Positions 1 to 5,312 of a DNA stretch of 5,312 nt are shown here, in pieces (the stretch's first letter is position 1; each line of letters starts with the position of its first letter). Location of the stretch: contig JBHJOS010000062.1 of assembly GCA_050329415.1 (NCBI GenBank), forward strand, positions 1-5,312, written 5' to 3'. Below the pieces are notes generated by a model. It was not told where the DNA came from. It saw only the letters and a list, made by a program, of their open reading frames with translations, and did no database searches. The DNA is from JANNOG01 sp050329415 (GTDB lineage: Bacteria > Actinomycetota > Actinomycetes > Actinomycetales > JBBAYJ01). The translations under genes and the position numbers were made by a program.

Positions 1-161
1 CCCCAGGCGCCGAGTTCGGCGAGCTTCTCGACGATGTGCACGGGATCCATGAGGGCGCGGGTGGGCTCGCCGAAGGGGTCCCGGGCCGGCCAGTTCACGG
101 TCCACATGCCGAAGCTGAACCGGTCCTGGGGGGTGGGGGTGAAGCGGGCGGCGGGATCCAT
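1..161 (-). CDS. xylA: Xylose isomerase, N-terminal part (runs off the left edge)
   Basis: Xylose isomerase interconverts D-xylose and D-xylulose (and glucose/fructose) in the cytoplasm, the first step of bacterial xylose catabolism. Only 53 codons plus two bases are visible. They match the start of the short actinobacterial class of XylA: a TPQDRFSFGMWTVNW stretch followed by RDPFGEPTR and then VEKLAELGAWG. Trp20 and Phe30 correspond to the Trp16 and Phe26 that line the active site in Streptomyces XylA. The catalytic and metal-binding residues (the FHDDD region onward) lie outside the window. The ATG at 161-159 is preceded by AGGAG at 173-169 with a 7-base spacer, which fixes the start. The gene follows the ROK regulator by 10 bases on the same strand, so co-transcription is likely. 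Identification is firm from the N-terminal signature alone; whether the rest of the gene is intact cannot be seen. Confidence 0.93.
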   Translation of the reverse strand, partial: MDPAARFTPTPQDRFSFGMWTVNWPARDPFGEPTRALMDPVHIVEKLAELGAW

Positions 162-168
162 GGCGGGT

Positions 169-173
169 CTCCT
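169..173 (-). promoter_or_regulatory. Ribosome-binding site of xylA, overlapping the upstream stop codon
   Basis: On the minus strand the sequence reads TAGGAGACCCGCC followed by the ATG. The TAG is the stop codon of the ROK regulator, and AGGAG begins inside it, 7 bases before the xylA start. This arrangement fits translational coupling: ribosomes ending the regulator finish directly on the xylA entry site. Confidence 0.85.
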
Positions 174-1491
174 AGGGGACTGGGATTCGAGGAGCGGCGG
201 ACTGGACGGGCGGGACGACGGCGGGGTCGTCGAGAACACGTTGCAGGGCGACGACCGCGCCACCCCGGCTGGCTGCGGTGAAGCCCAGCCGGGACAGCCG
301 GACGTCGCTGCCGCCGGCGTCCGGGGCGACGACCCGAGCGGCCACGACCTCGCGCACCCGCGGCAGCAGCCGGTCCCCGAGGACGGCGAAGTAGCCACCG
401 AGCACGACGGTGCCGGGGTTGAGCAGGTTGAGCAGCACGCTGACGCCGGTGCCCAGCGCGGTGGCGACCCGGTCGAGGGCGGCGAGCACCCGGGCGTCCC
501 CGGCCTCGGCGAGCGCGGCCACCCGGCGCAGCCGGGCCTCGACGTCGGCGTGGGGGTCGAGCAGCGGATCGTCCTCGCCGGCAGCGGCCAGGCGGAACAG
601 GACCGCCAGCCCCACCTGGGTCTCCCAGCAGCCGAGCCGCCCGCACCCGCAGCGCACCGGCTCGGGGTTGAGCGGCAGGTGGCCGACCTCGCCGGAGAAC
701 CCGCCCACCCCGCGCACCAGCCGGCCGTCGACGACGAGTCCGCCGCCCACGCCCACCTCACCGCCGATGTACACGAGGTCGCCGACGTCGGCCCCCACTC
801 CGAGGGCCTGCTCGGCGATGGCCCCGAGGTTGGCGTCGTTGTCGACGAGGACCGGCGCCCCGGCCAGGGCGGGCACCCGGCGCCGGAGCGCCTCGCGCAG
901 CTCGTCCGCCAGGGGCACCCCCTGCCAGTGCAGGTGAGGGGCGAACGCCACGGTCCCCTCCTCGCCGCCGATGAGCCCGGGGAAGGCCATGGTGACGCCC
1001 ACCACCTGGCGGCCGGACGCGACCACCTCGGCGACGACCTCGCCCACCGCACCGGCCACCACGTCGAGGGCGTCCGGCGGGCTCAGGGGCACCAGGTCGC
1101 GGGCCGTCCGACGGGTCGCCACCGCGTCGTAACCGAGGTCGAGCGCCGTGACGTCGATGAAGTCGGCGTTGAGCTCGACCCCCACCCCGGCGACCCGGGC
1201 ACCGGACAGGGCGACCGCCAGCCCGGGGCGCCCGACGCCGCCGAGGCGCTCCAGCCCCGTCTCGACCACGAGGCCCCGGTCCAGCAGCTCGGCCACCAGG
1301 CTCGACGACGTCGCCTTGTTGAGCCCGGTGCGGGTGGCGATGGCTGCCCGCGACATCGCGCCCTCGGCCGCCAGCAGTCGCAGGACCAGGCTGAGGTTGG
1401 CGCGCCGGACCGTCGTGTGTCCCGCGGCGGTGCGGAAGGCGGGGTGGGACGCCCCGGCCGGGAGGGGGACCCGTCCGGTCACGGCTGCCAT
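172..1491 (-). CDS. ROK-family transcriptional regulator (XylR-type, next to xylA)
   Basis: A 439-residue DNA-binding repressor of the ROK family; such proteins typically sense a sugar and control its catabolic genes. Residues about 27-90 form a winged helix-turn-helix, with SRAAIATRTGLNKATSSS as the helix-turn-helix core and a wing ending near GGVGRPG. The rest is the ROK sugar-kinase fold. LVDNDAN (about 215-221) keeps the catalytic-type Asp219. The GEVGH segment and the CGCGRLGCWE motif give the family's zinc site: His271, Cys281, Cys283, Cys288. The N-terminal phosphate loop (GVGVELNADFID, about 102-113) lacks the DxGxT pattern of true kinases, as expected for a regulator. The ATG at 1491 is chosen over one 14 codons upstream because GGAGG lies 8 bases before it. 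Control of xylA, and probably of itself, is inferred from its position directly upstream in the same transcript. The ligand is therefore likely xylose or a related sugar, but the sequence does not prove this. Confidence 0.93.
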   Translation of the reverse strand: MAAVTGRVPLPAGASHPAFRTAAGHTTVRRANLSLVLRLLAAEGAMSRAAIATRTGLNKATSSSLVAELLDRGLVVETGLERLGGVGRPGLAVALSGARVAGVGVELNADFIDVTALDLGYDAVATRRTARDLVPLSPPDALDVVAGAVGEVVAEVVASGRQVVGVTMAFPGLIGGEEGTVAFAPHLHWQGVPLADELREALRRRVPALAGAPVLVDNDANLGAIAEQALGVGADVGDLVYIGGEVGVGGGLVVDGRLVRGVGGFSGEVGHLPLNPEPVRCGCGRLGCWETQVGLAVLFRLAAAGEDDPLLDPHADVEARLRRVAALAEAGDARVLAALDRVATALGTGVSVLLNLLNPGTVVLGGYFAVLGDRLLPRVREVVAARVVAPDAGGSDVRLSRLGFTAASRGGAVVALQRVLDDPAVVPPVQSAAPRIPVP

Positions 1492-1499
1492 GTGGGTTC

Positions 1500-1504
1500 C
1501 CTCC
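1500..1504 (-). promoter_or_regulatory. Ribosome-binding site of the ROK regulator
   Basis: The minus strand carries AGGGAGGGA at 1506-1498, whose GGAGG core is 8 bases before the ATG at 1491. It decides the start. The in-frame ATG at 1533-1531 has only an AGAAGG-like stretch placed too close, and its extra residues (VGAGVRRREGTH) look unlike a ROK N-terminus. Confidence 0.75.
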
Positions 1505-1539
1505 CTTCTGCGGACACCGGCCCCTACGATCATCCCTTC

Positions 1540-1561
1540 TCGATCCGGCTGCCGGAGTCGA
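1540..1561. repeat. Imperfect inverted repeat between the isomerase and ROK genes; candidate operator or hairpin
   Basis: The plus strand reads TCGATCCGGC, a single central T, then GCCGGAGTCGA. The two arms pair over 10 bases with one extra G in the right arm. The repeat sits in the only sizeable intergenic gap (1492-1572), 49 bases upstream of the regulator's ATG and 11 bases past the isomerase stop. A near-symmetric site in front of a ROK gene would suit a dimeric winged-helix repressor acting on its own operon. As RNA it could form a stem, but no U-tract follows, so it does not look like an ordinary intrinsic terminator. I see no convincing -35/-10 pair in the gap, only weak matches. Function is inferred. 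Confidence 0.45.
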
Positions 1562-1572
1562 TCGGCCCCCGT

Positions 1573-2580
1573 TCAGCCCTGCGAGCTGAAGGCCGTGTCG
1601 AAGGCCGCGGCGGGCGGGTCGAAGGCGTGCCGCCGGACGAAGTCCAGCGCCTCCGGCGCCCCGACCAGGCGGTCCATGCCGGCGTCCTCCCACTCCACGC
1701 TGATCGGCCCGTCGTAGCCGACGGCGTTGAGCGCCCGGAAGCAGTCCTCCCACGGGACGTCGCCGTGCCCGGTCGACACGAAGTCCCAGCCCCGGCGCAG
1801 GTCCGCCCACGGCAGATGGCTGGACAGCCGGCCGTTGCGCCCGTTGCCGACCCGGCGCTTGGCGTCCTTGCAGTCCACGTGGTAGATCCGGTCGGCGAAG
1901 TCGAGGATGAAGCCGACCGGGTCGAGGTCCTGCCACACGAAGTGGCTGGGGTCCCAGTTGAGCCCGAACGCCGGTCGACGCCCGATCGCCTCCAGGGTCG
2001 CCACGGTCGTCCAGTAGTCGTAGGCGATCTCGCTGGGGTGCACCTCGTGGGCGAACCGGACGCCGACCTCGTCGAAGACGTCGAGGATCGGGCTCCAGCG
2101 GGCGGCGAAGTCGGCGTAGCCCGCCTCGACCATGGCCTCGGGCACGGGCGGGAACATGGCGACGGTCTTCCAGATGCTGCTGCCGGTGAACCCGACGACG
2201 GTGTCCACCCCGAGCCGCGCGGCCGCCCGGGCGGTGTCCTTCATCTCCTCGGCGGCGCGCCGGCGCACGCCCTCCGGCTCGCCGTCGCCCCAGATCCGCC
2301 CGGGCAGGATCCCCCGGTGACGCTCGTCGATCGGGTCGTCGCAGACCGCCTGGCCGACGAGGTGGTTGGAGATCGTCCACACCTCGAGCCCGTGGTCGGC
2401 GAGGATCTTCCGCCGGCCCTCGACGTAGCCGTCCTCGTGCACGGCACGGTCGACCTCGAAGTGGTCGCCCCAGCAGGCGATCTCGAGGCCGTCGTAGCCC
2501 CAGCCGGCGGCCAGCCGGCACACCTCCTCGAACGGCAGGTCGGCCCACTGGCCGGTGAACAGCGTGACGGGTCGGGTCAT
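1573..2580 (-). CDS. Sugar phosphate isomerase/epimerase (AP-endonuclease-2-type TIM barrel)
   Basis: A 335-residue cytoplasmic enzyme of the xylose-isomerase-like TIM-barrel superfamily (Pfam AP_endonuc_2), which isomerises or epimerises sugars and sugar derivatives with a divalent metal. The N-terminus runs VTLFTGQWADLPFEEV, then GWGYDGLEIACWGDH, a typical first strand and helix of the fold. Likely metal ligands sit at the ends of successive strands: Glu179 (in AHEVHP), Asp210 (in GLNWDPSH), His234 (in YHVDCKD) and Glu296 (in SVEWEDAG). This is the Glu-Asp-His-Glu set of ketose epimerases and their relatives. No signal peptide or membrane segment is seen. The ATG at 2580 follows the upstream stop by one base, and AAGGAG at 2594-2589 lies 8 bases before it. 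Its exact substrate is not known. Relatives of this kind often occur in carbohydrate and 3-keto-sugar gene clusters, and the coupled exported proteins here suggest it acts on a sugar derived outside the cell. Confidence 0.92.
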   Translation of the reverse strand: MTRPVTLFTGQWADLPFEEVCRLAAGWGYDGLEIACWGDHFEVDRAVHEDGYVEGRRKILADHGLEVWTISNHLVGQAVCDDPIDERHRGILPGRIWGDGEPEGVRRRAAEEMKDTARAAARLGVDTVVGFTGSSIWKTVAMFPPVPEAMVEAGYADFAARWSPILDVFDEVGVRFAHEVHPSEIAYDYWTTVATLEAIGRRPAFGLNWDPSHFVWQDLDPVGFILDFADRIYHVDCKDAKRRVGNGRNGRLSSHLPWADLRRGWDFVSTGHGDVPWEDCFRALNAVGYDGPISVEWEDAGMDRLVGAPEALDFVRRHAFDPPAAAFDTAFSSQG

Positions 2581-2581
2581 C

Positions 2582-3226
2582 TCAGGCTCTCCTTCGGGCG
2601 GCGGGACGGTGGCGGGACCGGACGGCGACGACGATGACGGCGGCCAACACGGCGAGAACTGCGACGAGGACGGCGAGGAACGCCGTGGCGGGCGCCCTCG
2701 CGGCCGACGCGGCGACCGCGGACGCATCCGGCGCGGGGTCCCCGCCGGCCCCTGCCGTCCCGGGGTCCGCCCCGCCGACGGTGGTCGGACTCGGGACGGC
2801 CCCGTCGGCCACCACCACGACGGCCTCGGTCCGGGCGCCCACGGTGTCCGCGTCGACACCGGCGCCGGTGGCGACGACGGTGACCGTCCACTCCCCCGGC
2901 GTGAGGACGTTCGGCAGCGACCGGAACCCCGACCCCTCGTTCGACAGCGGGATCTCCAGCGGCCCGACCGACTCCGCGGGCCCCGTGGCACGGGCCGCCG
3001 TCATCTCGAACTGCACCTCGGGACCGACCGGGTGGCCGTCGCTCTTCCAGGTCGCGACGAGACCGACGCCGTTGCCGCCGTCCCCGGCGACGTCCACCAC
3101 CAGTTCCCCGCCGTGGGCCGCGGCGGGCGCGGCGCCGGTGACGAGCACGACGACCGCCGTGGCCAGGGAGGCCAGGGTGGCGAGGGCGGGGACGAGCTGG
3201 GCGCGGCGGCCGAGCCGGGCCGTCAC
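2582..3226 (-). CDS. Exported, C-terminally anchored protein with a CopC/YtkA-like Ig domain
   Basis: A 214-residue envelope protein of unknown function. Residues 1-37 form a signal peptide: an Arg-containing start, a hydrophobic core (LVPALATLASLATAVVVLV) and a cleavage site after PAAA. The predicted mature protein begins HGGELVV at His38. Residues about 38-140 are beta-rich, with LVATWKSDGHPVGPEVQFEM and later TPGEWTVTVVAT. This is the pattern of the CopC/YtkA/FixH-like Ig folds. An Ala/Pro/Gly linker (about 141-180) leads to a membrane helix (about 181-202) and a basic tail (RSRHRPAARRRA), so the domain faces outward. A mature N-terminal His and a DGH motif (Asp63, His65) are the residue types that bind Cu(II) in CopC, but copper binding is only inferred. 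The GTG start at 3226 overlaps the previous stop as GTGA with no clear ribosome-binding site, implying coupled re-initiation. Longer upstream reading in this frame is discarded as antisense-like Arg-rich noise. Confidence 0.85.
   Translation of the reverse strand: MTARLGRRAQLVPALATLASLATAVVVLVTGAAPAAAHGGELVVDVAGDGGNGVGLVATWKSDGHPVGPEVQFEMTAARATGPAESVGPLEIPLSNEGSGFRSLPNVLTPGEWTVTVVATGAGVDADTVGARTEAVVVVADGAVPSPTTVGGADPGTAGAGGDPAPDASAVAASAARAPATAFLAVLVAVLAVLAAVIVVAVRSRHRPAARRRA
2589..2594 (-). promoter_or_regulatory. Ribosome-binding site of the isomerase, inside the end of the upstream gene
   Basis: AAGGAG on the minus strand lies 8 bases before the ATG at 2580 and within the last codons (Arg-Arg-Ala) of the upstream membrane-anchored protein. 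Stop and start are arranged as TGA-G-ATG. The isomerase thus has its own strong site while still being coupled to the gene before it. Confidence 0.8.
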
Positions 3227-4068
3227 GAGCCGGCCGCCGGACCGCCGGTGGCCGCCGGGCGGCCGGTGGGCGCGGGGTCCGCGGCGAGGGCGCCGCTGCC
3301 GGCCACGGGCGGCAGGTAGAGGTGGACGTGGCCGTTGCCGGCCTCGACGTTCACCGCGTCGAGCTGGGTGGCACCCACCGACCACGTGGCGGCGGCGCCG
3401 CGCAGCGCCGTCCCGGCGACCCGCTGCGCCGGGACGGGGTCGCCGCCCGCCTCGGCGGTGTCGGCAGCGAGCGCCAAGGCGTCGACCGCGGCCTCGAGGT
3501 CGACGAGCGCGGCGGCGAGCCCGGCGCGGGCGACGTTGACCCCGGTGCCGGCGCTCGGCGGGTCCCCGAGCACCTCGCGGGCCTCGCCGACGGTGTCGCC
3601 CCACGCCGCGACGTCGGCGGACCCCGGCATCGGCGGCCCCGCGGCCCCGGCCGGTGCCCCCGCCCCGTCAGCCCCGGGGTCGGGCGCCGGGTCGGGCGCG
3701 GGTTCCAGGACGTGCCGGCCCGCCGCGGTGACCACCGGGGCCAGCAGGTCCAGCATCCGGGCCGCCCGGTCGTTGAGGGCGTCGAGCGCGGCGGAGTCGC
3801 GGGCGGTCTCCTCCACCTGCAGCTCGGCGACGCGGGCGTCGCCGACGCCCGGCGCCCGCTCGCCCGGCAGGACGAGCGCCCCCGCCGTACCGCCGACCGC
3901 CAGTCCCACCAGCAGCCCGGGGACGAGGCCGACCAGCCACGACCGGCCGCGCGGGGGCCGCTCCGGCGACGCCCCCGCCGACCGGCCGGGCGGTTCCCCA
4001 CGGGACGGGCGAGGGGCGGGCGCCACGGGCGGCCCGCCCCTCGCCCGGGTGGGCGCTCCCCGGGTCAC
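3223..4068 (-). CDS. Single-pass membrane protein of unknown function with an extracytoplasmic alpha-helical domain
   Basis: I do not recognise a family for this 281-residue protein. Residues 1-42 are Arg/Pro/Gly-rich and should stay in the cytoplasm. Residues about 43-67 (SWLVGLVPGLLVGLAVGGTAGALV) form one membrane segment or an uncleaved signal anchor. Residues about 75-118 are helical and possibly coiled (VAELQVEETARDSAALDALNDR and on). A Pro/Asp/Gly/Ala linker (about 122-150) precedes a second Ala/Leu-rich helical part (about 152-235). Near the end is QLDAVNVEAGNGHVHLYLPP (235-254), with His247 and His249. There is no cysteine. The GTG start at 4068 overlaps the previous stop as GTGA without a nearby ribosome-binding site, and its own end overlaps the next gene the same way. 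A role alongside the CopC-like neighbour and the large exported protein is inferred from this coupling only. Confidence 0.82.
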   Translation of the reverse strand: MTRGAPTRARGGPPVAPAPRPSRGEPPGRSAGASPERPPRGRSWLVGLVPGLLVGLAVGGTAGALVLPGERAPGVGDARVAELQVEETARDSAALDALNDRAARMLDLLAPVVTAAGRHVLEPAPDPAPDPGADGAGAPAGAAGPPMPGSADVAAWGDTVGEAREVLGDPPSAGTGVNVARAGLAAALVDLEAAVDALALAADTAEAGGDPVPAQRVAGTALRGAAATWSVGATQLDAVNVEAGNGHVHLYLPPVAGSGALAADPAPTGRPAATGGPAAGS

Positions 4069-5312
4069 GGCACCGCCGTGGCGGGGCTCCCGCCGCGGAT
4101 CGACGCGGCGAGAGCGGCTGCGTCCCGGTCGAGCACGCGGCGCACCACCGGGTCGGTGACACCGGCCACGGCCGCGCGGAACTCCTCGAGCCGGGCCACG
4201 GCCCGGTCCTCGGCGCGCTTCCCGCTGCCGCCCAGCGCCTTGAGGCTCCGGTCGAGAGACCGCTCGAGATCCTGCGCGAGCGCCGGGTCCAGCCGGTTGC
4301 TCGCGACGAACCGGTCGATGAGCCGGGACACGTCCGGGTAGGAGGTGGCGGTGGCGAAGTCGAGGGCCTGCCGGGTGCGGTTGCCGCGGTCGTCGGTGGC
4401 GACGACGACGAGTCGGTGGACACCCAGGTCGAGCTCGTGCAGGACGAGGGCGCCGGGCTGGATCCGGACGCCGTCGAGGCGGGCGACGACCGCGGGCTCC
4501 CGGCCGGAGTCGTCGGTGGCCTGCCACGACAGCACCAGGTCGGTCGAGTCGCCGTAGACCTCGCCATCGGCGACCCCGGCGACGGTGAGCAGCGGCGCCG
4601 TGGTGTCGCCGGCGAGGGTCAGCGCCTTGTCGGCCTCCACGTTGCCGGCGACGTCGACCGAGCGATAGCGGACCTCGTGCGGGTCGCCGACCGCCAGCTC
4701 GACCGGGCCGGTGTACGCCGTCCACGGCCCGCCGTCGACGGCGTACTCGGTGCCGGCCACGCCCGAGGTCTCGTCGGTCGCCGCCAGCGCGACCCGGACG
4801 ACCGCGCCGTCCGGCTCGGGCGTCGCTGAGGTGAGCGGGGCCACGGTGTCGAACGACGCGTCGACCGCCCCGACCGCCGACACGTTGCCGGCGGTGTCGG
4901 ACGCCCGGTACTCCAGGCGCCGGACCCCCTCGCCGAGGGCAGCCGGGTCGAGGACGACCGGCGCGGTGTACTCCCCCCAGTCGCCGTCGCCGATCCGGTA
5001 CTCGGTGTAGACGACACCGCCGGACGCCTGGGAGTCGTCGGTGGCGGTGAGGGTGACGCTGACCGCGCCGGTGAACCAGCCGGCGGCCGGCTCGGCGGGA
5101 TCGAGCGCCGCCGTCACCTCGGGAGCAGTGGTGTCCGGCGGGGGCTCGTCGGCGGCCGGGCGGAACCAGTCGAACGACACCGGGGCGCGCTCGGTCTGGT
5201 TCGCGCCGAGGGAGAACACCCCGACCCGCAGGTCCGGCGACCCGGCGACCGTGGCGTTGACGACGCTGAGCGGGACACCGCTGGAGCCGGTGGTGACCCA
5301 GGTGGCGCCGTC
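4065..5312 (-). CDS. C-terminal part of a large exported protein: ConA-like domain end, OmpL47-type Ig modules, FIMAH-like domain
   Basis: The gene enters from the right edge; 415 residues are visible and no start lies in the window. Visible residues 1-51 (DGATWVTTGS ... VGVFSLGANQ ... VSFDWFRP) look like the end of a concanavalin-like DUF1349/GH43_C2 domain. Residues about 60-148 and 155-229 are OmpL47-type Ig modules, each with a TEYR/TEYAVDGG-Trp-YT-P core and a YR-S-D-AGNV ending. A third, more divergent Ig-like module spans about 236-322. Residues about 323-408, starting SYPDVSRLIDRFVASNRLDP, are helical and resemble the FIMAH domain found at the C-terminus of secreted carbohydrate-active and related proteins. 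No membrane anchor or sorting signal closes the protein. These modules are accessory, so the catalytic part must be upstream. ThuA-like, glycosidase or sugar-dehydrogenase domains are plausible from family context but not shown. The stop overlaps the next gene's GTG. Confidence 0.87.
   Translation of the reverse strand, partial: DGATWVTTGSSGVPLSVVNATVAGSPDLRVGVFSLGANQTERAPVSFDWFRPAADEPPPDTTAPEVTAALDPAEPAAGWFTGAVSVTLTATDDSQASGGVVYTEYRIGDGDWGEYTAPVVLDPAALGEGVRRLEYRASDTAGNVSAVGAVDASFDTVAPLTSATPEPDGAVVRVALAATDETSGVAGTEYAVDGGPWTAYTGPVELAVGDPHEVRYRSVDVAGNVEADKALTLAGDTTAPLLTVAGVADGEVYGDSTDLVLSWQATDDSGREPAVVARLDGVRIQPGALVLHELDLGVHRLVVVATDDRGNRTRQALDFATATSYPDVSRLIDRFVASNRLDPALAQDLERSLDRSLKALGGSGKRAEDRAVARLEEFRAAVAGVTDPVVRRVLDRDAAALAASIRGGSPATAVP

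Noticed and set aside
1525..1530. TACGAT on the plus strand as a -10 promoter element
   Set aside because: No -35-like element lies at a proper distance, and it would drive transcription antisense to the isomerase, where no real gene exists.
1492..1533. Longer start (ATG at 1533) for the ROK regulator
   Set aside because: Poorly placed ribosome-binding site and 14 extra residues unlike family N-termini; the ATG at 1491 has GGAGG at an 8-base spacing.
1540..1572. Intrinsic terminator after the isomerase
   Set aside because: A stem can form, but no run of U follows it on the transcript (the next bases are GAAGGGATG), so termination is not supported by sequence alone.
34..2637. An 867-codon open frame on the plus strand crossing xylA, the ROK gene, the gap and the isomerase
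   Set aside because: Its translation is low-complexity (runs of Gly, Asp, Arg, Pro, His) with no recognisable domain. It is antisense to three clearly conserved genes, and long stop-free antisense frames are usual at this GC content.
2581..2991. N-terminal extension of the isomerase to an upstream in-frame ATG
   Set aside because: The extra residues are Arg/Ser/Pro-rich and out of frame with the CopC-like gene they overlap. The ATG at 2580 has a strong ribosome-binding site and gives the expected family N-terminus.
3227..3604. N-terminal extension of the CopC-like protein
   Set aside because: The added sequence is Arg/Gly-rich noise antiparallel in character to the real upstream gene. The GTG at 3226 gives a clean signal peptide and a classical GTGA overlap.
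3660..3715. Short GC-rich tandem-like repeat (gtcgggcgc units)
   Set aside because: It is explained by the codons of a Pro-Asp-Ala linker (EPAPDPAPDPGADG) in the membrane protein; no independent repeat function is evident.
4069..4725. N-terminal extension of the unknown membrane protein
   Set aside because: It overlaps the conserved Ig/FIMAH coding region in another frame and has Arg/Pro-rich composition. The GTG at 4068 overlapping the previous stop is the better start.
4065..5219. A start at the GTG at 5219-5217 for the large exported protein
   Set aside because: The frame stays open to the window edge, and the residues before it (DGATWVTTGS onward) continue the ConA-like domain, so this GTG is an internal valine.

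Overview
This is a very GC-rich window with strong G/C bias at third codon positions and GTG starts at tight gene junctions. That pattern fits a high-GC actinobacterium (Actinomycetota); no species is assigned. All six genes I support lie on the minus strand, so transcription runs right to left. There are no tRNA, rRNA, CRISPR or mobile-element signals. Apart from an 81-base gap at 1492-1572 and a 10-base gap at 162-171, the window is almost entirely coding.

In transcription order, the right edge holds the C-terminal 415 residues of a large exported protein (4065-5312). It shows the end of a concanavalin-like (DUF1349/GH43_C2-like) domain, Ig-like OmpL47-type modules and a C-terminal FIMAH-like helical domain. 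A 4-base GTGA overlap leads into a single-pass membrane protein of unknown function (3223-4068). A second GTGA overlap leads into a small exported, C-terminally anchored protein with a CopC/YtkA-like Ig domain (2582-3226). Its predicted mature N-terminus is histidine. One base after its stop comes a TIM-barrel sugar phosphate isomerase/epimerase (1573-2580). These four genes look like one translationally coupled operon.

After the 81-base gap, which contains an imperfect inverted repeat, comes a ROK-family transcriptional regulator (172-1491). Ten bases beyond its stop is the start of xylose isomerase xylA (1-161), which runs off the left edge. The xylA ribosome-binding site overlaps the regulator's stop codon.

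Taken together, the window looks like a carbohydrate-utilisation locus. An extracellular polysaccharide- or glycoside-related protein and two envelope proteins are coupled to a cytoplasmic sugar isomerase/epimerase, next to a ROK regulator and xylA. The sugar link for the two envelope proteins rests on gene order only. The least understood part is that envelope pair, one of which carries residues that could bind copper.
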